Source: Luscinia megarhynchos
Lineage: Eukaryota; Chordata; Aves; Passeriformes; Turdidae
Length of the DNA stretch: 64,000 nt
Assembly (NCBI GenBank): GCA_034336665.1
Contig: JAPFBE010000002.1
Coordinates: 6,246,146 to 6,310,145 of the forward strand
Direction: 5' to 3'
Every line of letters begins with the position of its first letter. The first letter of the stretch is position 1. A program made the position numbers and the translations under genes. The notes below the pieces were generated by a model that had not been told where the DNA came from, searched no databases, and saw only the letters and a program-made list of their open reading frames with translations. Below are positions 50,901 to 64,000 of this stretch, piece by piece.

Positions 50901-53506
50901 ACATCTTCTGACTATCAAATTACCTGCACTATATAAATATTTATCAGAGATCACCAGATTTCTCAGTCTGTAATTCTTAAAGGTGAAATTAATTGTGCAT
51001 GCTGATTCATTCAATCATTTCAGGTTTAGCCAAAATTCATTGCAAGAAGGTTAACGTATATAACAATCAATCAGTAGCAGTGATACTCAGCATTGTTGTT
51101 AGACAATCACATTTCTCCAAATACTGTTATAAATCTTGGGCTTGCTGCACAGATGCCATGACTGTGGATGATATGGTAGTTGTCTCTCAATTCATAATTT
51201 CAACATAGCACCCGTACAAGATGTCTAAATACAAAGTCATGCCCTAGTTAGGCAAAGTTTCTACAATTTTAGATCATCTAGACTTTGGCTAAATAAAATA
51301 TAAAACGGTTTGTCTTATTAATTAAGAGTTGTAACTTTTACTGTGATAGTGCATGAAAGCTCAGGGCAAGCTGAGATAAGTACTGTGAAGTAGCACACAA
51401 ATGTACTGCTGAAACTCTTTCCAGTTTTGGAGGACATGCATTTCTTCCACAAGTGACTTTCTGACTACTGAGAACAAGACACAATGCTTATCACAGCACG
51501 ACTATGATGGAACAAACCATCCTGGATTATATCTCTACTATAGTGGGTATCACTGTGGAAATCAATATTCCAGCCTATAAAGTGGAATTTTGCTGTAATG
51601 CACCACAATTTTGTGGGAGTTGACGACAAGGAGAAAAAATTCATTTCACTGAAAGAAGGTGGGAAAACTTTGATAGATTGCATGTAAATTCTTGAATGGA
51701 AAATAGTTATACCTTCAAGTTTCTAGATCTGGATGTCAAGGAAGAAAAATAATTCCTGAGATCAAATATAACTTCCTTCTGTCCTGCATTCATCACAGAG
51801 TTGATTGCTCTTTTTAATACCCATGAAAATTTCCCAACCTAATATTATCCAGGCCTTAGTCCTTCTTACCTTGCAAAATTTGTTCTGGCCCCTAGTTCAG
51901 TACACTGCTCTGTGAATCAGTTCATCTTTGAAAAGTTCGTTAAATTCCAACCCTCCATTCAATCACCTGTAATATGTTCATATAAATTTATTTACTTCCC
52001 TGCCAGTACTCCTATAAGTCTTTAGGAATTTTTATGAGGCTGCCTAAGAGTCATGAAGAGCTTGGCTTTAAGTCAGCTTGGCTTAAATTTGTTCACTTTG
52101 AGCACCACTCCATAGGAATTATAGTTGTAAATTCTGTAATACAGATACTTAGTATTTACCACAAATGACTAATTTTAACATCTCTCTCAGAACAAAACAT
52201 TCTGATGCAATTTAACTCAGGTGGGTAGCTGCCTGTGGGTCTGGAGATGAATATCCAGCATTCAGTCATTTCTCCCTTTCCACTGGCCATTTGACCCCTT
52301 CTCAGGGCTACCAATTAATTTTTGTACATTCAAGATGTTGCTACTGAAACAAATACTTAAAAATTACAGTTAAATCTAACTAAATCATTCTTAAATTTTG
52401 GGAAGACATAGCAAGAGACTGTGTTTATGAACCTGTGAGGAGAACATGCAGCTTAATTAGCAGTTTCATTCAGGTCTATAGGTCTGCTTAAGGAAGAGTT
52501 AAACGATTTTCTTATTAAAAGCAGCAGTGGCCTTGAGGTAATCCCATCTTCAGCACCTACATCACTGCTGTGTGGAAACAACATTTTCCTGATACAGACA
52601 GGCAAAGTGAAATTTGTTTATGTATTTTTATATGAATTCAAACTACTTTTTATTTCCCTTCTGCTGTCAGCAGAGCCCATAGCCCTGAGGCCTGTTCTGT
52701 GGAAGGTAGATCACAGACAGTTTTCTATTCTTGCATGTTGTCCCTGTAGCAGTCCTAAAAGGATTTCCTTTTCAACTGTGATCTACAGGGCACCAAAGGT
52801 GAGGGGCTCTTTTATTTTTTTTACTCTGGAGACAGGGAAGGGTTAGGACAGAAAATCAGTTGTTTCCAGAATCCCTTTTCCATCAGTGTAGTTGTCATGT
52901 GTCTTATACTTACATTTTCAGTAATTTTGGGCAGGCCATTGTTTTTTTTTCATATGTTAGAGTAAGACTTTAGCACAGTGTTCCAGTGTGATTATGTATT
53001 CCATTCATGATTATGGGGGTGCCGTAGGCAATAAATAACAACAGTGCTATTTGTTATCAAAGAATTACATTGTTATATTACATTATAATTTTACATTTCC
53101 TTAGTTAAGATCACTGAAGACTATGATGCACTCTATCAAGACTTTCAAGTGGGATGCTACTGCTGCACTTTCTGCTAATTTTTACTGGATTACAGGTTCC
53201 TGAAAGAACAAAGTGGATGCTACTTTAACTTCAAATACCAAAATCCGGGAAAAAAATGCATTTATATTCTAGAACTGCTCCTTATGCTTACAATTTGCTT
53301 TAGATGTTTCTCTAGAGCTATTGTTTTCCACATTACTCTTGCAGCTGTGGCAGCTGGGGACCTCAATGACTTGCACTGTATAAAGAGATCCTTAGCAAGT
53401 TCAGAAGGCATCATCCACAGCTACAGCCCTCTTGTAGGAACCTCAGCTGCTCCTCCACAGGATCATTCAGAGCACTTACACAGCTCAGCTTTGCCAAAGC
53501 TTAAAG

Positions 53507-53588
53507 TCACACAATCATGCTGGCTGGAAAAAACCTTTCATATCATCAAATCCAGCCATGAACCTAACACTGCCAAGTCCACCAGCTT
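53507..53588 (-). mobile_element. Short CR1 3' fragment
   Basis: Reverse-complement CR1 tail: CACACAATCATGCTGGCTGG followed by AAAAAACC…ATCATCAAATCCAGCC and ATGAACCTAACACTGCCAAG. Only about 80 bases are recognisable. Confidence 0.75.
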
Positions 53589-54349
53589 AATTCAACCTCT
53601 CTCTCCTGGTATGTAATGCCTTAATGTGGAAAAGATTGAAGTGACACAAGAAGGTTCCTCATGGAGTGATGTTCTATACTCAGTTCTTTAAAGAACCAGA
53701 AAATCTAACCACAGACATGTTTTGCATATGAAAGTGTAAGGATCATCAGATGTTGCTTTCTTCATTGAGACTTTACCATAATTTAAGTAGCCTCCCTGTT
53801 AACAGTCCAAAGAGCAAGATATTAAATAGAACAAAAAATGGTGAAATCTTCTGTCAGGAGAACAAAGCAGATGTGAACAAGAGAAAAAAGCAACAGCAAA
53901 ATGAAACTTAGTTTTAAATATTGTCAAAATGCACAGTCATTACAAATGTTCTTGTAATACATTAAAAAAAACCAAACCAACAAAACAACTCAGTAATATG
54001 AAACCTCCAAAAGCACTTGTTTAATCTTGGAGCAACAGTGGAGAAGATTTTCTGGCATATGGGAATTACAGAAGAAGAATGAAGAGATGAGAGAAGTGAA
54101 AATGCCATAGTATAATTCATATATGGAGTATTTTAATTGCAGGTAATTACAGATTTTCAAATTTATAAGTCAAGGAATTGTGGTCCTTTCTGAGACAGAA
54201 CTGAATATATTAACTGCCCTTGAAACAATGTGAATATTTGTGGGCCCTGTCCAACTCCACATATTTTCTGGTTCTGTGATGATAGTTGAGTTGGTGTGTC
54301 TGTCTGCTAGCTTCTCCTTCTCTCATTTCCCCCTCCCTGCCATCACCTC

Positions 54350-54500
54350 ACAAAAAAACTAAATCAAACCAAACCAAATCACAATAACAACAACAAAACA
54401 ACCAAAAACCAAAAAACCACCCTACAGCAAAAAAAGCAAACGCAAACAAAAAAATCCCATCCCTTCTCTAAACAAAACAAAAAAACCCCAAACCCAAAAT
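54350..54500. repeat. A/C-only low-complexity stretch
   Basis: About 150 bases with almost no G on the plus strand (runs of CAAA, AACC and CAACAA). It may be a decayed A-rich tail or old microsatellite. Confidence 0.8.
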
Positions 54501-54643
54501 CCATTTCTCGGATTAAAAAAAAAGTTTATCCAAGCTAAATGTGCACAAGATTTGTCAACCAGGCTGCTTCATTCAGAAATAAAAATGTAAAGATGTGTAA
54601 ACAACAAATAACCTCAGAAAAGGAATTAGCATCTAAAAAAAAA

Positions 54644-54666
54644 CAAGAAAGAAAGAAAGAAAGAAA
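54644..54666. repeat. (GAAA)n microsatellite
   Basis: About five to six GAAA units followed by related AAATAAG units. Confidence 0.85.
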
Positions 54667-57600
54667 ATAAGAAAATAAGAAAGTTATCAAATATGGATTT
54701 GTTTATCACAGTCAAGTTTTATGATTCAAACCTTATTCATATATATTTTATGAAGAGAATATCCATTGTGGTGGCAAAATTAAATGTATTTTGAAACTTG
54801 TATGTGACATTTATCTATCTGCTGTATCAGAAAAAAGTTGTCATATTCATTCAGACATATATTACTTTTTCAATTTCCTGTCTGTAATGTTTTTTTAATG
54901 TTCTTTAGGGGGAGATCACAGGATTTTTCATTCTCACAACAAAGACCATAATGCTTTTAGAATTATGTTGATGAGTTTATACCTAAAAATTTGCACCACC
55001 TTTTTTTTTTTAAGAGATGAACAGTTTGTTCTTATCCATGATAACCATGGGTTTTGAGCTCTTGGGGTTTTTTGTTTGTTTGTTTGTTTTCCTTTTTTTA
55101 AAGATACAGTCAGACAGAGAATGGTCTGGTATTTTTTTTTCTTCTTTTAAAGAAGTTCATCATACAAAACACAAACTTATGGTGCATAACTATGGTGATT
55201 CAGGTTCTACTGTGAGCAACAAGAGATAAAGAAAAAAAAAGCGCAAGTATTGAAACTCCTTATCACATATCTTCCCTTCCAAGGGGATGATTTTGATAGA
55301 AAGTTCATATAAACCCAGTGCTTTGAATAAACAGTGCTGTGCAGCAGGCAAGGCCAAAAGGTCATAGTAAGAGAAGAAACAGAAACCAATTAAGAGAGTT
55401 AATTGACAAGATGCTGCAGCTGTCTTGCAAAACAATGGCTGGAGAGGTGGAAACTTCTTTCTCTGAGTTGCTATTAAAGTGACACTGTAGAGAAAAACTT
55501 ATATTGTATCCCATAGTCTCAGTGCAAGTCCTAACAGAGATATTGCAGTGCAGTGGGTCAAGCCCTGGGTACAAAGGACACTTATTTCCTATGGAGTTTC
55601 TTTGGTGGTAATGACCCCATCCACAATATAGAATAAGGAACACTCTTTGATGGTAACAAATAAGGAGAATTCCATGAACGACATTCAAGTTGCATTTCTA
55701 AACAAATGCAGAACATTTGACATCAAATTAAAAGATATCCCTCCCCTCTAAGCATACATAATATATAGGAGTAAAAACAAACACTTGGTAAAACTGGCAA
55801 TAATTATGATGGTGTAGTTTAGCTTATTTTTAGGACAGAAATTCTTACATGATAAGACTCTTGCACAGCATTTGTGGCATCTGATGGTTGGAGCTGTGCT
55901 GGAAATACATTTATATTGGTCTGTGATCTGAAGATTTAGTGTATCCCTTTTCTGTTCTAACTAAAACAGTAGGGTAAATGGCCAGAAAAATGTAAAAAGA
56001 AATCTGTCAAAACGAGACACATCTTCCTCCCTTCTACAGATTCAAAGGGCTTGTTTTAAACCAGGAGAACCTCGAGATGTAAAGTCTTCATAAATGCACA
56101 ACTGATTTTTAAATAGCATCATCCTGCAGATGGAATACTTGATCTTACTTGAAAGAAAAGACACTCAATAGAAAGATCCTCCCCTTCATGTTGCAAACTA
56201 TCACTTAGTTGAAGTATCAGTACGGCTAAGTACGCTTTAAATAATTCAGGTAGATACCATTACCTTGGTCTCAATTTATTTGGGAAACACAAAGGAGGCA
56301 ATCAAAACAGGAACACAATTTTCACACAAAAAAATGAAGAATTCCTCTAGAGTCGTTAAAAAAGATAAGACAAGTCAGTCAGTACTAAGGTCTACATGTC
56401 CATCCTCAGCTGCTTCCAGGACCTGAGTTAGAACTACTGTGACAGCAATGGTGAACTTAAGGATAGCATTACCAAAATGACTTAAGTATCATTAAAAATA
56501 ACTACTGTATGATACTGTAAGCATGAAACTGATGTAATGTTAGACACCTAGCAGCAGAAATCCAGTTGTAGACTGTCATTCATGACTCTCTCTATTCAAT
56601 GTAGAGTGAAAAATCCCTGCAAGATAATTCATTGAGCCTTAAAATGCCTGCCTTAGATTGGCCTTGTGTTTTAGTTTTTGAGAGTATTTATTTGTTTCAG
56701 TGATGACAGAAAACATTAAACAACTAGCTTAGATTGGATGCAGCCTAAGCTGCCTTTGATGAGGTGAGAATTAGGGAAAAGGAATTAAAATCAAGAGTCT
56801 AAAGAGACGTAAGAGTCTGCTGAGCAGTCAACTCTAAAATTGACCTACAGTCTCCAGGTCATTTGGAAAACAAGTTGCCTTTTTACTGACCATCTGAATC
56901 TCAGGTGAACATAAAAGGAGGGTAAAATAATTTTTTAAAAAATCTCTAAAATTAAAATAAAATCATAGAGCCTTTTTCCAGAAATGAGACTCAACTTTTT
57001 TTTTTTTCCATTTCATGAGTTACTATTAAAATAAGACAAGGCTTTGAGAAGATCTCACTGGTTGAAAAGATGTTCAACACATGCACAAAATGAAATCTGT
57101 TTGACCATCCTTGTCTATTACAAATATAAACACAGAGATAGAGATGATTCACTTAAATTCCTTCAACTTGACTGGTAATATCTTGACACATTTCACTGGG
57201 GAGGGTATAACTTACACAGCTCTTAAAAAGTAAGTTTAAAAAAAAGACACAGCGATGACTGTGGACTGAAGATTTATTAGAAAGATTCCCTAACCATCTC
57301 TTGGAAGTAAAATTTCCATTCTGTGCAAACTCAGTGAGAAATTGCTTTCTTGACATGGTACTCATTTATCTCCCCTCACTCTGTGTTCTTTGAGGTCTCC
57401 TTTTGCATCATTTGTTTGGTAGTATGAGGCCGATTTAAACATTTTTACATTTGAGCTCTTGCCAGGGACCACAGTGATTTAGTGAATCGGGAATGCATCA
57501 TTCATGTTTGCTCCCTCTTTTCACTGCATATGATTTTAAGGAGAAATAAAAGGCAAGAGGGAGCCAAGGGTACAACTCACTGCATTAAGTGCTCCTTAGG

Positions 57601-60600
57601 AGGGGGCTTTTCCATTGATGGATCAGGCTATGAGAATTTGAGCTTGACTTAGTAATATTCAATATATGCGTTTTTATTTGTATTCAGAAAAGAAGTCTTT
57701 TTTTGTAGCATTTTTGCTTGTGATATTTTGTTTTCAACATACACAGTGTAATACATTGTTGGTTAAGGACTTCCATGTAAGCAAAGCTCTAAGTATCCAT
57801 CATTGTATATACAGAAGCATGAACCTATCTGAACAGAAAAATGCTTCTGTATACTACTAACAGTATCTTTAGGTCAGTAGTCCAATATTAAGATTTTAAA
57901 TAACTACCCTGAGAAGTTGGCAAAAAGCTTGTCAAGATTTTGTTTTGTATTAATTTCCAAGACTCCCCTTCTACAAAAACATAGTTTGTGATTGCAATTT
58001 CAGAGCATATTCAATCAGCTGTTAGACTTCACAGATGAGAATTAGGGTTTCCTATGCCTTTCTGTATCTGGTGAACTGAGAATCAGTTAGTTTTGTTCTC
58101 CTTGGACCTTTGTGACCAAAATTTTAAATTCAAAATCTTATTTTTTCTAAGCAGTCATTAAATATTTAATCTCAGTCTCTGGGCAGATTTTTGTCTTGGC
58201 TGTTGTGGCAAAATTCTCAAATGTGGTAGAGGAGAATGTGGTGCCTTTTGCTAATATCAGTTACATGCTAATCTAACCTCTGTGGGCATTGGTTCTTAAA
58301 CTTTCTGCTTTAGCTAAAGGAGTATGTTTCAACAATGAACATAAACAACAACTGTTTTCAAATGCATGTGTCTACTTGACACCAAAGATAGGTGATTGTC
58401 TCCTACAGGTGTCTGTACCTGAACAGTAGGTGCAGCAGCTGGGACATTTTAGTGCATCAGGGAAATGAAACACATTCTCCTGGGTAGAAATAGACTAGCC
58501 AGGAGAGCAAAATATAGATTTAAAAATACAGAGGGGTGCACAGTAGTTGCTAATAATAATTTTAAGAGACTGTAAATACAAAACCCATACATCAATATCT
58601 GTTCCAATTAAAATTAAGAGATCTGTAGTGCAGATCCCAATAGATGTGATTTAAATACCTAAAAATGGAAGCCACCTCCCAGCATTTTGGAGGGGTCTGG
58701 GGAGGTGATGTTCATCAACATAATAGACATCAAGAAGCACACAGACCATGCCATCCTGTGGGTGTATGTTGGGAAATACTTTCCCCGCAATTCTACTAAC
58801 AAACCTCAATTTTATTGAACTTCTAATTACTTCAGTCTGATCTCTTGTGCAGAGCTATCAATAGTACCAGTCTATGTAGTACCTGATATTAGTGAAAGGG
58901 TAGTGTTAACACTAAATATCTTTTAACTCTCACTTTACAGTCATTCAAGAGTACTTACATTTCTGTGGGAAATCAAACCCCTAAAAAACTACAGACCTAG
59001 TTTTATTCCTCATATATTAATACATGGAGTAAAATATTAGAATGCAGACAATTATGGCTTGTGTACAGTCATGATTACACACATCTAAAATTACACTTGA
59101 GAGATCTGAGCTAAAGCAGAGCAGCACATCATCTTCCATGCCAAGATGAGAAGGATTAGTTTATTTTCATGTCACCAAAATAAAGAATCAAATGACCCCA
59201 AAGATAGAAGCATGACTCAAGAGGCAATTAAAATATTTATAATCTCATTTCCTCATGGGTACTTGTGTCGCTTTTGAGGAGATGAGCACAAATTTCCAGG
59301 TAAGCATACATTCCCCTGAGTATGTGTATACACATACATGTATATGTTCACATAAGTGGGAAGCAATTCAGTTGAAAAGAATGTTGATATCTGCTCTATC
59401 TGAAATGTTTTAGGATTTTGTCAGAATATAGCAGTAAGACACAGAGGGAAAGAACACTTTTCTGGATTGGCCATGGGATGCCTAAAGAAGTATTGTGCCA
59501 TGTTTTAAATGGCACTAAAGACCTATGTTTAACTAACTGAATCCCAGATACACAGTAAGGCAAAAAACTATTGACAGAAAAAGAAAATGGTAGAGACAGG
59601 GGAAGCAGAATGGAAACTAGAGAGTTGAATACCTTGGAGTGTCTGAGGATGTGTCACTGATATTGGCACCAGACACCTGTTCATCCATACTCTTGTTTCC
59701 ACATGGGTTTATGCTTCACTTATGGAAGAAACCAGAAGAGCCAAACCAGAACAAATGAGAACAAACTAAGGCTAATAAGAAGAATTGAGAAGGAAAGAAG
59801 GAAATTTTAGCATGGCAGGTGGTGCTGATTCCCCCTTCGAGCTAGTACACTGCATCAGTCTGATATGATGTTTTTTTCTTTGAGTCTGTCTATTTGTGCT
59901 ATCAAATAAGACATAGCTAAATGAACAGCCCTCAAAGAAGGGAGTGGATTAGGCCTCTGGAGATGATGACTAACAAGTTTAAATTAAACTTCTTTTCAGC
60001 TGGGCTGCAGTGACCTATTTATACAATTTCTTTCTTGCTAGCTAGCTAGATTTTTTTTAACATTACAAGGTGTGCCTGGCCTCTCTCATCTCTCTCTAAA
60101 CTGTCTCCCTGATGTCCTGATCACTCTCTGATCTATCTCTCTATCTGCTGGGTGAATGCTAATATGACATATCCAACCTCTAAAACAAACCATTTATTTT
60201 GAAACTTGGCTATGTCAGAGCATTTGATGCGTCAAACATGAAAATGAATGTATATTTGGATATCGGGTACATCATGTCTTGATATTAAATTATCCCCTGA
60301 AAAGAGGATTGATTTTTAAACTGGCAGGATATATGTATTGCTTCCTTGAATCTCTAGCATGAAGCTAGACATGAGGGGAGTCTAGCAGAGGTTCTCTATG
60401 AAGCAGAAACAGAGTTGCTCAAGGGCTATGAGTGTTTTCTTAATATTAATAAATCCTTCTTTGTGCTTAAGGAGATTCTGTCATTCTCTTCCATTATTAT
60501 GTGACAATAATACATTAGCCTTCTATGAGAGATACTTATCCTGGAGATAATATTTAATTAATGTGCAAAGAAGGAAGTTTAAGTGAAAAAGGTACTTTAA

Positions 60601-61575
60601 AAATCATATATATTTAATACTTTGGCATAGATATTTCAAAGTCCTTTTTTTTTTCTTTTGATATCTGGGACATTTGCATACATACACACTGAAGCCTACC
60701 ACTGTCAGCATCTGAAAAAAAATGACAAACTGAGATATTCTTTGGGAAAAATAGAATGACTGCCCATGCATGTTAGGTGATTTTTTTTTTCTACTTGAAC
60801 TTCCCCTGCCACTGTTCACAGATCAACACATAGAAGAAGGCATAGTACAATTTTTTGCAATAATCTAGATGCTAATCAGAAGACAGAGAATATTTCCTCT
60901 TACAGGACAATTCCAGTTCATTGTGCTATTTGGAAGCTTGTGGATCTGCATGCAGAAGTTATGGGTCTGCATCTGGCTGGTTATTACAATAATGTTGCAT
61001 GAATATTTTTCAGTGGTTGGCTTCCTACCAAAGTATTTCTGCAAAATTCTCCTCATTATGTGAATACTGCTTGGGCAAGACATATTTCTTCACTTTCAAA
61101 TTCTTCAGAAGATATTTGTAAAATATCTGGGCTTCTCATCCCTTCAGATTTCAAACAAATACTGATTGCACAGCAAACATGGGAGTACCACATCTTTCCT
61201 CACCTGTATCTCTGAGACATACTCATACAAATGTTAAGACTGCAGCACAATAAGAAAGACAATGGCCTTCATTTATGCATGAAGACATGTAACTTTTAAG
61301 AAATTCCAAACCTCACCAAAAGAGCAGGGAGTGCTCTATCAGTGAATGAAGAACCAAAAATATTTAGCATTTTGCATTAAATTGCACTTTTGGCTGAGTG
61401 ATCTGGCTTCCTTTCCTCTTTGCCCAAACAAGCACTTTTGGTTTAGTTTATTCTGACTATCAATGCCAATTGTGTAGATTGTAAAATTCTGACACAAGGA
61501 TAAAGCATATACTATATACAGGATAAGTTTGATAAATTGTAAATAGACTAAGATAGATAAAATCTACTTATATCG

Positions 61576-61588
61576 ATCTATCTATCTG

Positions 61589-61641
<53 letters not shown>
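61576..61641. repeat. (CTAT)n tetranucleotide microsatellite
   Basis: About 16 units with one CTGT interruption. A typical length-variable tetranucleotide repeat. Confidence 0.95.
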
Positions 61642-64000
61642 AGTTAGATAAAATCTAAATAAGACTAATCACCATGTTAAACAAAGAACTATGATCTAAG
61701 GTTTTCAGAAATAATGAGGCACATTTAGAAAGATAACACAGATTCTCAGATTTGGTCCACTGTTGCCTCTGCACTCCTACAGTCTCTCTTTAATCCACCC
61801 TGCATAGCATTCCCTCCTAAGAAGTAATCCAAAATTAAGAGTAGTCTTAGATTCCACTTTGGTGTGAGTCTCATACAGGAGTTGATGTGGCCTCAAATTT
61901 TTCTCAACTTTGTCAGTTCCTGAAGTGATGCAATATTCCTGAGCACTTCCACTGTTTGGGAAACTTCAGTAACAGAGAAAGCCCTTTTCTTGGTACCACC
62001 TGCATGCATCAACTCTGTCCACTGCTTTGCTTATGTCATCTTGGAGAATTTTCAACGTACATAGGAAAACCTCTGTCTTTGCCTTCAAGTTCTTCTATGG
62101 TCTGCTTCCCAGGAACCTAAATGACTAGCTAAAGCCCATGGATGAAATCTATAATTACCAAATTCAGTCTTCCAGGATAACAAGAGTCAAACCTATGTGC
62201 ACAGCAAAGTTTGTTCTAAGGGGAAGGCCAAGGACTTGGAATGTATTCCAACAGGAATTGAGGAACATTCCTGTGTTTATTATCTTTGCGTTCACCACAT
62301 TCTGCTGGAAAAGCTAATACATTTCTCGTTGTCTGCCTTTCTCTGATGCAAATATAAGCAATATACATCTCTAAGAAATCCCTTCACAAAGATTTTAAAA
62401 TTCAAACAAAACCAAAACTTTAAAAGTCAAACAAAAAAATTCCTAACAAAGACAGACAAAGACAAATGCCCTTATCAAACATGCAATGCACTATTCTGCA
62501 AGCTTCTGCTGAAAGGAAGACCAATTTGTGACTATCACTAGTCATGTTTCTTAATGCTTTACTAGAAGGTGATAAGATATGATGATAAGGAGAGTAGTGT
62601 AAGAACCTCTGTAGAGCAGAAAGATTTCATTGACTGTGATGTATGTCACTGGTGATAACAAAGAAAATTTTTCATGCTTATAACCACCTCATGATGCTAA
62701 GATGAACAGATTATAGGAATGGTAGGTTCTTCTTTTTTTATTGGTTAGCTTTCATGAAAATGGTATTAAGGTTGAACTAGTAGTAAGTTTGGTTTTCTTC
62801 TCCATGCAAAAGTAATTAAGAAGGCAATGACAAAAGGACAGTTATGTCCAGTACTTCTGACTTGAAATAATTAATGTAGAATAGTAACATTTTTCAAAAG
62901 TGCCTAAATGCTTCAGGCTTTTAAGGGTCTCTTCAAAGTATATTTACTCCACATAATACAGTATGTTAGCAAGACCCCAGAGCTAATAACTAATGAACTA
63001 GCTCCTGTGTCACCTTGTTGAGAAGCAGAATTAATTAGTCCAGCCGTAACAACATACTACTGAGAGTTTTGGCTTCTTCAATCTGTGCTAGTACAGCACT
63101 GAGACATGCACATATAAATGAACTGTCTCTGGCAATTTGCTTGCAATGCTCTGTTACAGTGCATAGACATGCCTTCGAGCACTCTGACTCGTAACTCTGA
63201 TTGAAGGAAACTCAGGCTTTTACAGGTATGAAAGTTGCTTTTGAAAAGAAGACTTGGGCACCTCTGAAAAGATCTATGTCCAAGACACAGTACCTTAGGC
63301 AGAAATCCAGGCAAGAGGCTACAATCTGAAGTGTGAAATTTAGTACCAAAAGTAAGATTTGTTGCAAGTTGGATAAAAGAAATTTCAGTGGCTCTTCTGG
63401 ATAGATGTGGAACATTTCCAAGCCTGATGGAAGTTTCATTACACAATTATCCTTTCAATTTTTCAGTGATCACTGCCTAAAATAGACAAAAAGGCTAGTC
63501 AGATCTTGGTTTAAGTTAGACTCACTCTGCCTCAGTCCATTTCCACTTCATGAAACTATCAATTTGCATGACTGGAGAGCTCAGTCCAGGCATTTTTACA
63601 TTTATGCCACTGTGGATACAACTGATATTAGAGAAATAGTACAGCAAAATAAAGACACAGTCAGCAAAAATATGTTAAAAGAATTATTTGTCTTTTGATT
63701 CAAATTCACATGGGAGGTAATTAAACAAACACCCTTCTCCATGTGTAGCTGTGGGGAGGGAAACCAATGGAAAAAGAAAAAAATCTTCCCTTACAACTGA
63801 CCTTTTCTCTTTTCATTTTTTTCCTGTAAATGGCAAAACCACATGTATGCAGCACAGTGAAACTTTGAGGGGAAAAATAGAGAGTCAACCCAGCAGAAAT
63901 AATATGAATGTCTGCCAAAACAGATTCTCCTGGTAACGGGTTTCCCAAGGAATGTTCTTAAACTCTAGTATTATTAGACTTACAATCCCTCCCTCTACCA

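Larger units (their letters stand above)
17372..64000 (-). other. POU6F2: POU6F2 gene, 3' part (gene span)
   Basis: Four exons on the minus strand join in order 41417-41211, 29681-29513, 21258-21090 and 17876 (or 17768)-17372 with matching phases (0, 1, 2), and read into one protein ending at a natural stop. The product is a POU-family transcription factor that binds DNA in the nucleus through a bipartite POU-specific domain plus homeodomain. The family is known from retina and developing brain. The C-terminal tail (…EPLTDSLEENS) and the polyserine tract followed by ALSVGQLVS point to POU6F2 rather than POU6F1. The span is open at the right because the N-terminal exons and promoter are not in view. 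Identification rests on recalled knowledge of the vertebrate protein. Confidence 0.95.
41418..64000 (-). other. POU6F2: POU6F2 long intron (incomplete, continues past the window)
   Basis: The acceptor AG is at 41419-41418; the donor is not in view. I looked for minus-strand exons encoding the upstream Gln/Ala-rich part of POU6F2 and recognised none. The region holds CR1 pieces (45191-45345, 47320-47955, 53507-53588), one LTR (about 45891-46416), microsatellites (43818-43900, 54644-54666, 61576-61641) and an A/C-only stretch (54350-54500). Sections 48.0-53.5 kb and 55-61.5 kb show no recognisable feature. Confidence 0.75.

Noticed and set aside
30314..62356. Octamer motifs ATGCAAAT near 30316, 35636 and 62349, as possible POU autoregulatory sites
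   Set aside because: A few perfect octamers are expected by chance in 64 kb of AT-rich DNA; they are not clustered.

Overview
The window is vertebrate nuclear DNA and almost certainly avian. It has AT-rich, intron-dominated sequence, several CR1 LINE fragments ending in the typical bird 3' tail (…CATTCTATGAT…), and compact LTRs of the kind common in songbird genomes. A passerine is my best guess, from the look of the LTRs only.

One protein-coding gene is recognisable: the 3' half of POU6F2 (POU class 6 homeobox 2, also called RPF-1), on the minus strand. Four coding exons are seen with consensus splice sites and compatible phases: 41417-41211, 29681-29513, 21258-21090 and 17876/17768-17372. 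They encode the distal Gln/Pro/Thr-rich segment, a polyserine tract, the POU-specific domain, the POU homeodomain and the natural C-terminus. The last exon has two in-frame acceptors 108 bases apart. The choice between them adds or omits a 36-residue insert inside the POU-specific domain, the known long/short isoform pair of this gene. The start codon and upstream exons are not recognised and should lie beyond base 64000.

Layout: 1-12.8 kb is intergenic sequence downstream of POU6F2, with an unusual 330-bp inverted repeat (5.5 and 7.5 kb) and a CR1 LINE split by a solo LTR (7.9-9.9 kb). 12.8-17.4 kb is probably the 3' UTR, rich in A-tracts on the gene strand and in simple repeats. 17.4-41.4 kb holds the four exons and three introns, with old CR1 remnants at 31.7-32.9 and 34.2-34.6 kb and a possible small Tc1/mariner-like element at 18.2-18.6 kb. 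41.4-64 kb is one long intron with a sense-oriented LTR (45.9-46.4 kb), three CR1 pieces and several microsatellites.

No bacterial-type operons, CRISPR arrays, rRNA or tRNA genes were seen. I found no convincing new biological system. The observations most worth checking are the alternative POU-domain acceptor, the inverted repeat, the LTR that could act as an internal promoter of POU6F2, the LTR-in-CR1 nest, and an exon-like cassette on the opposite strand.
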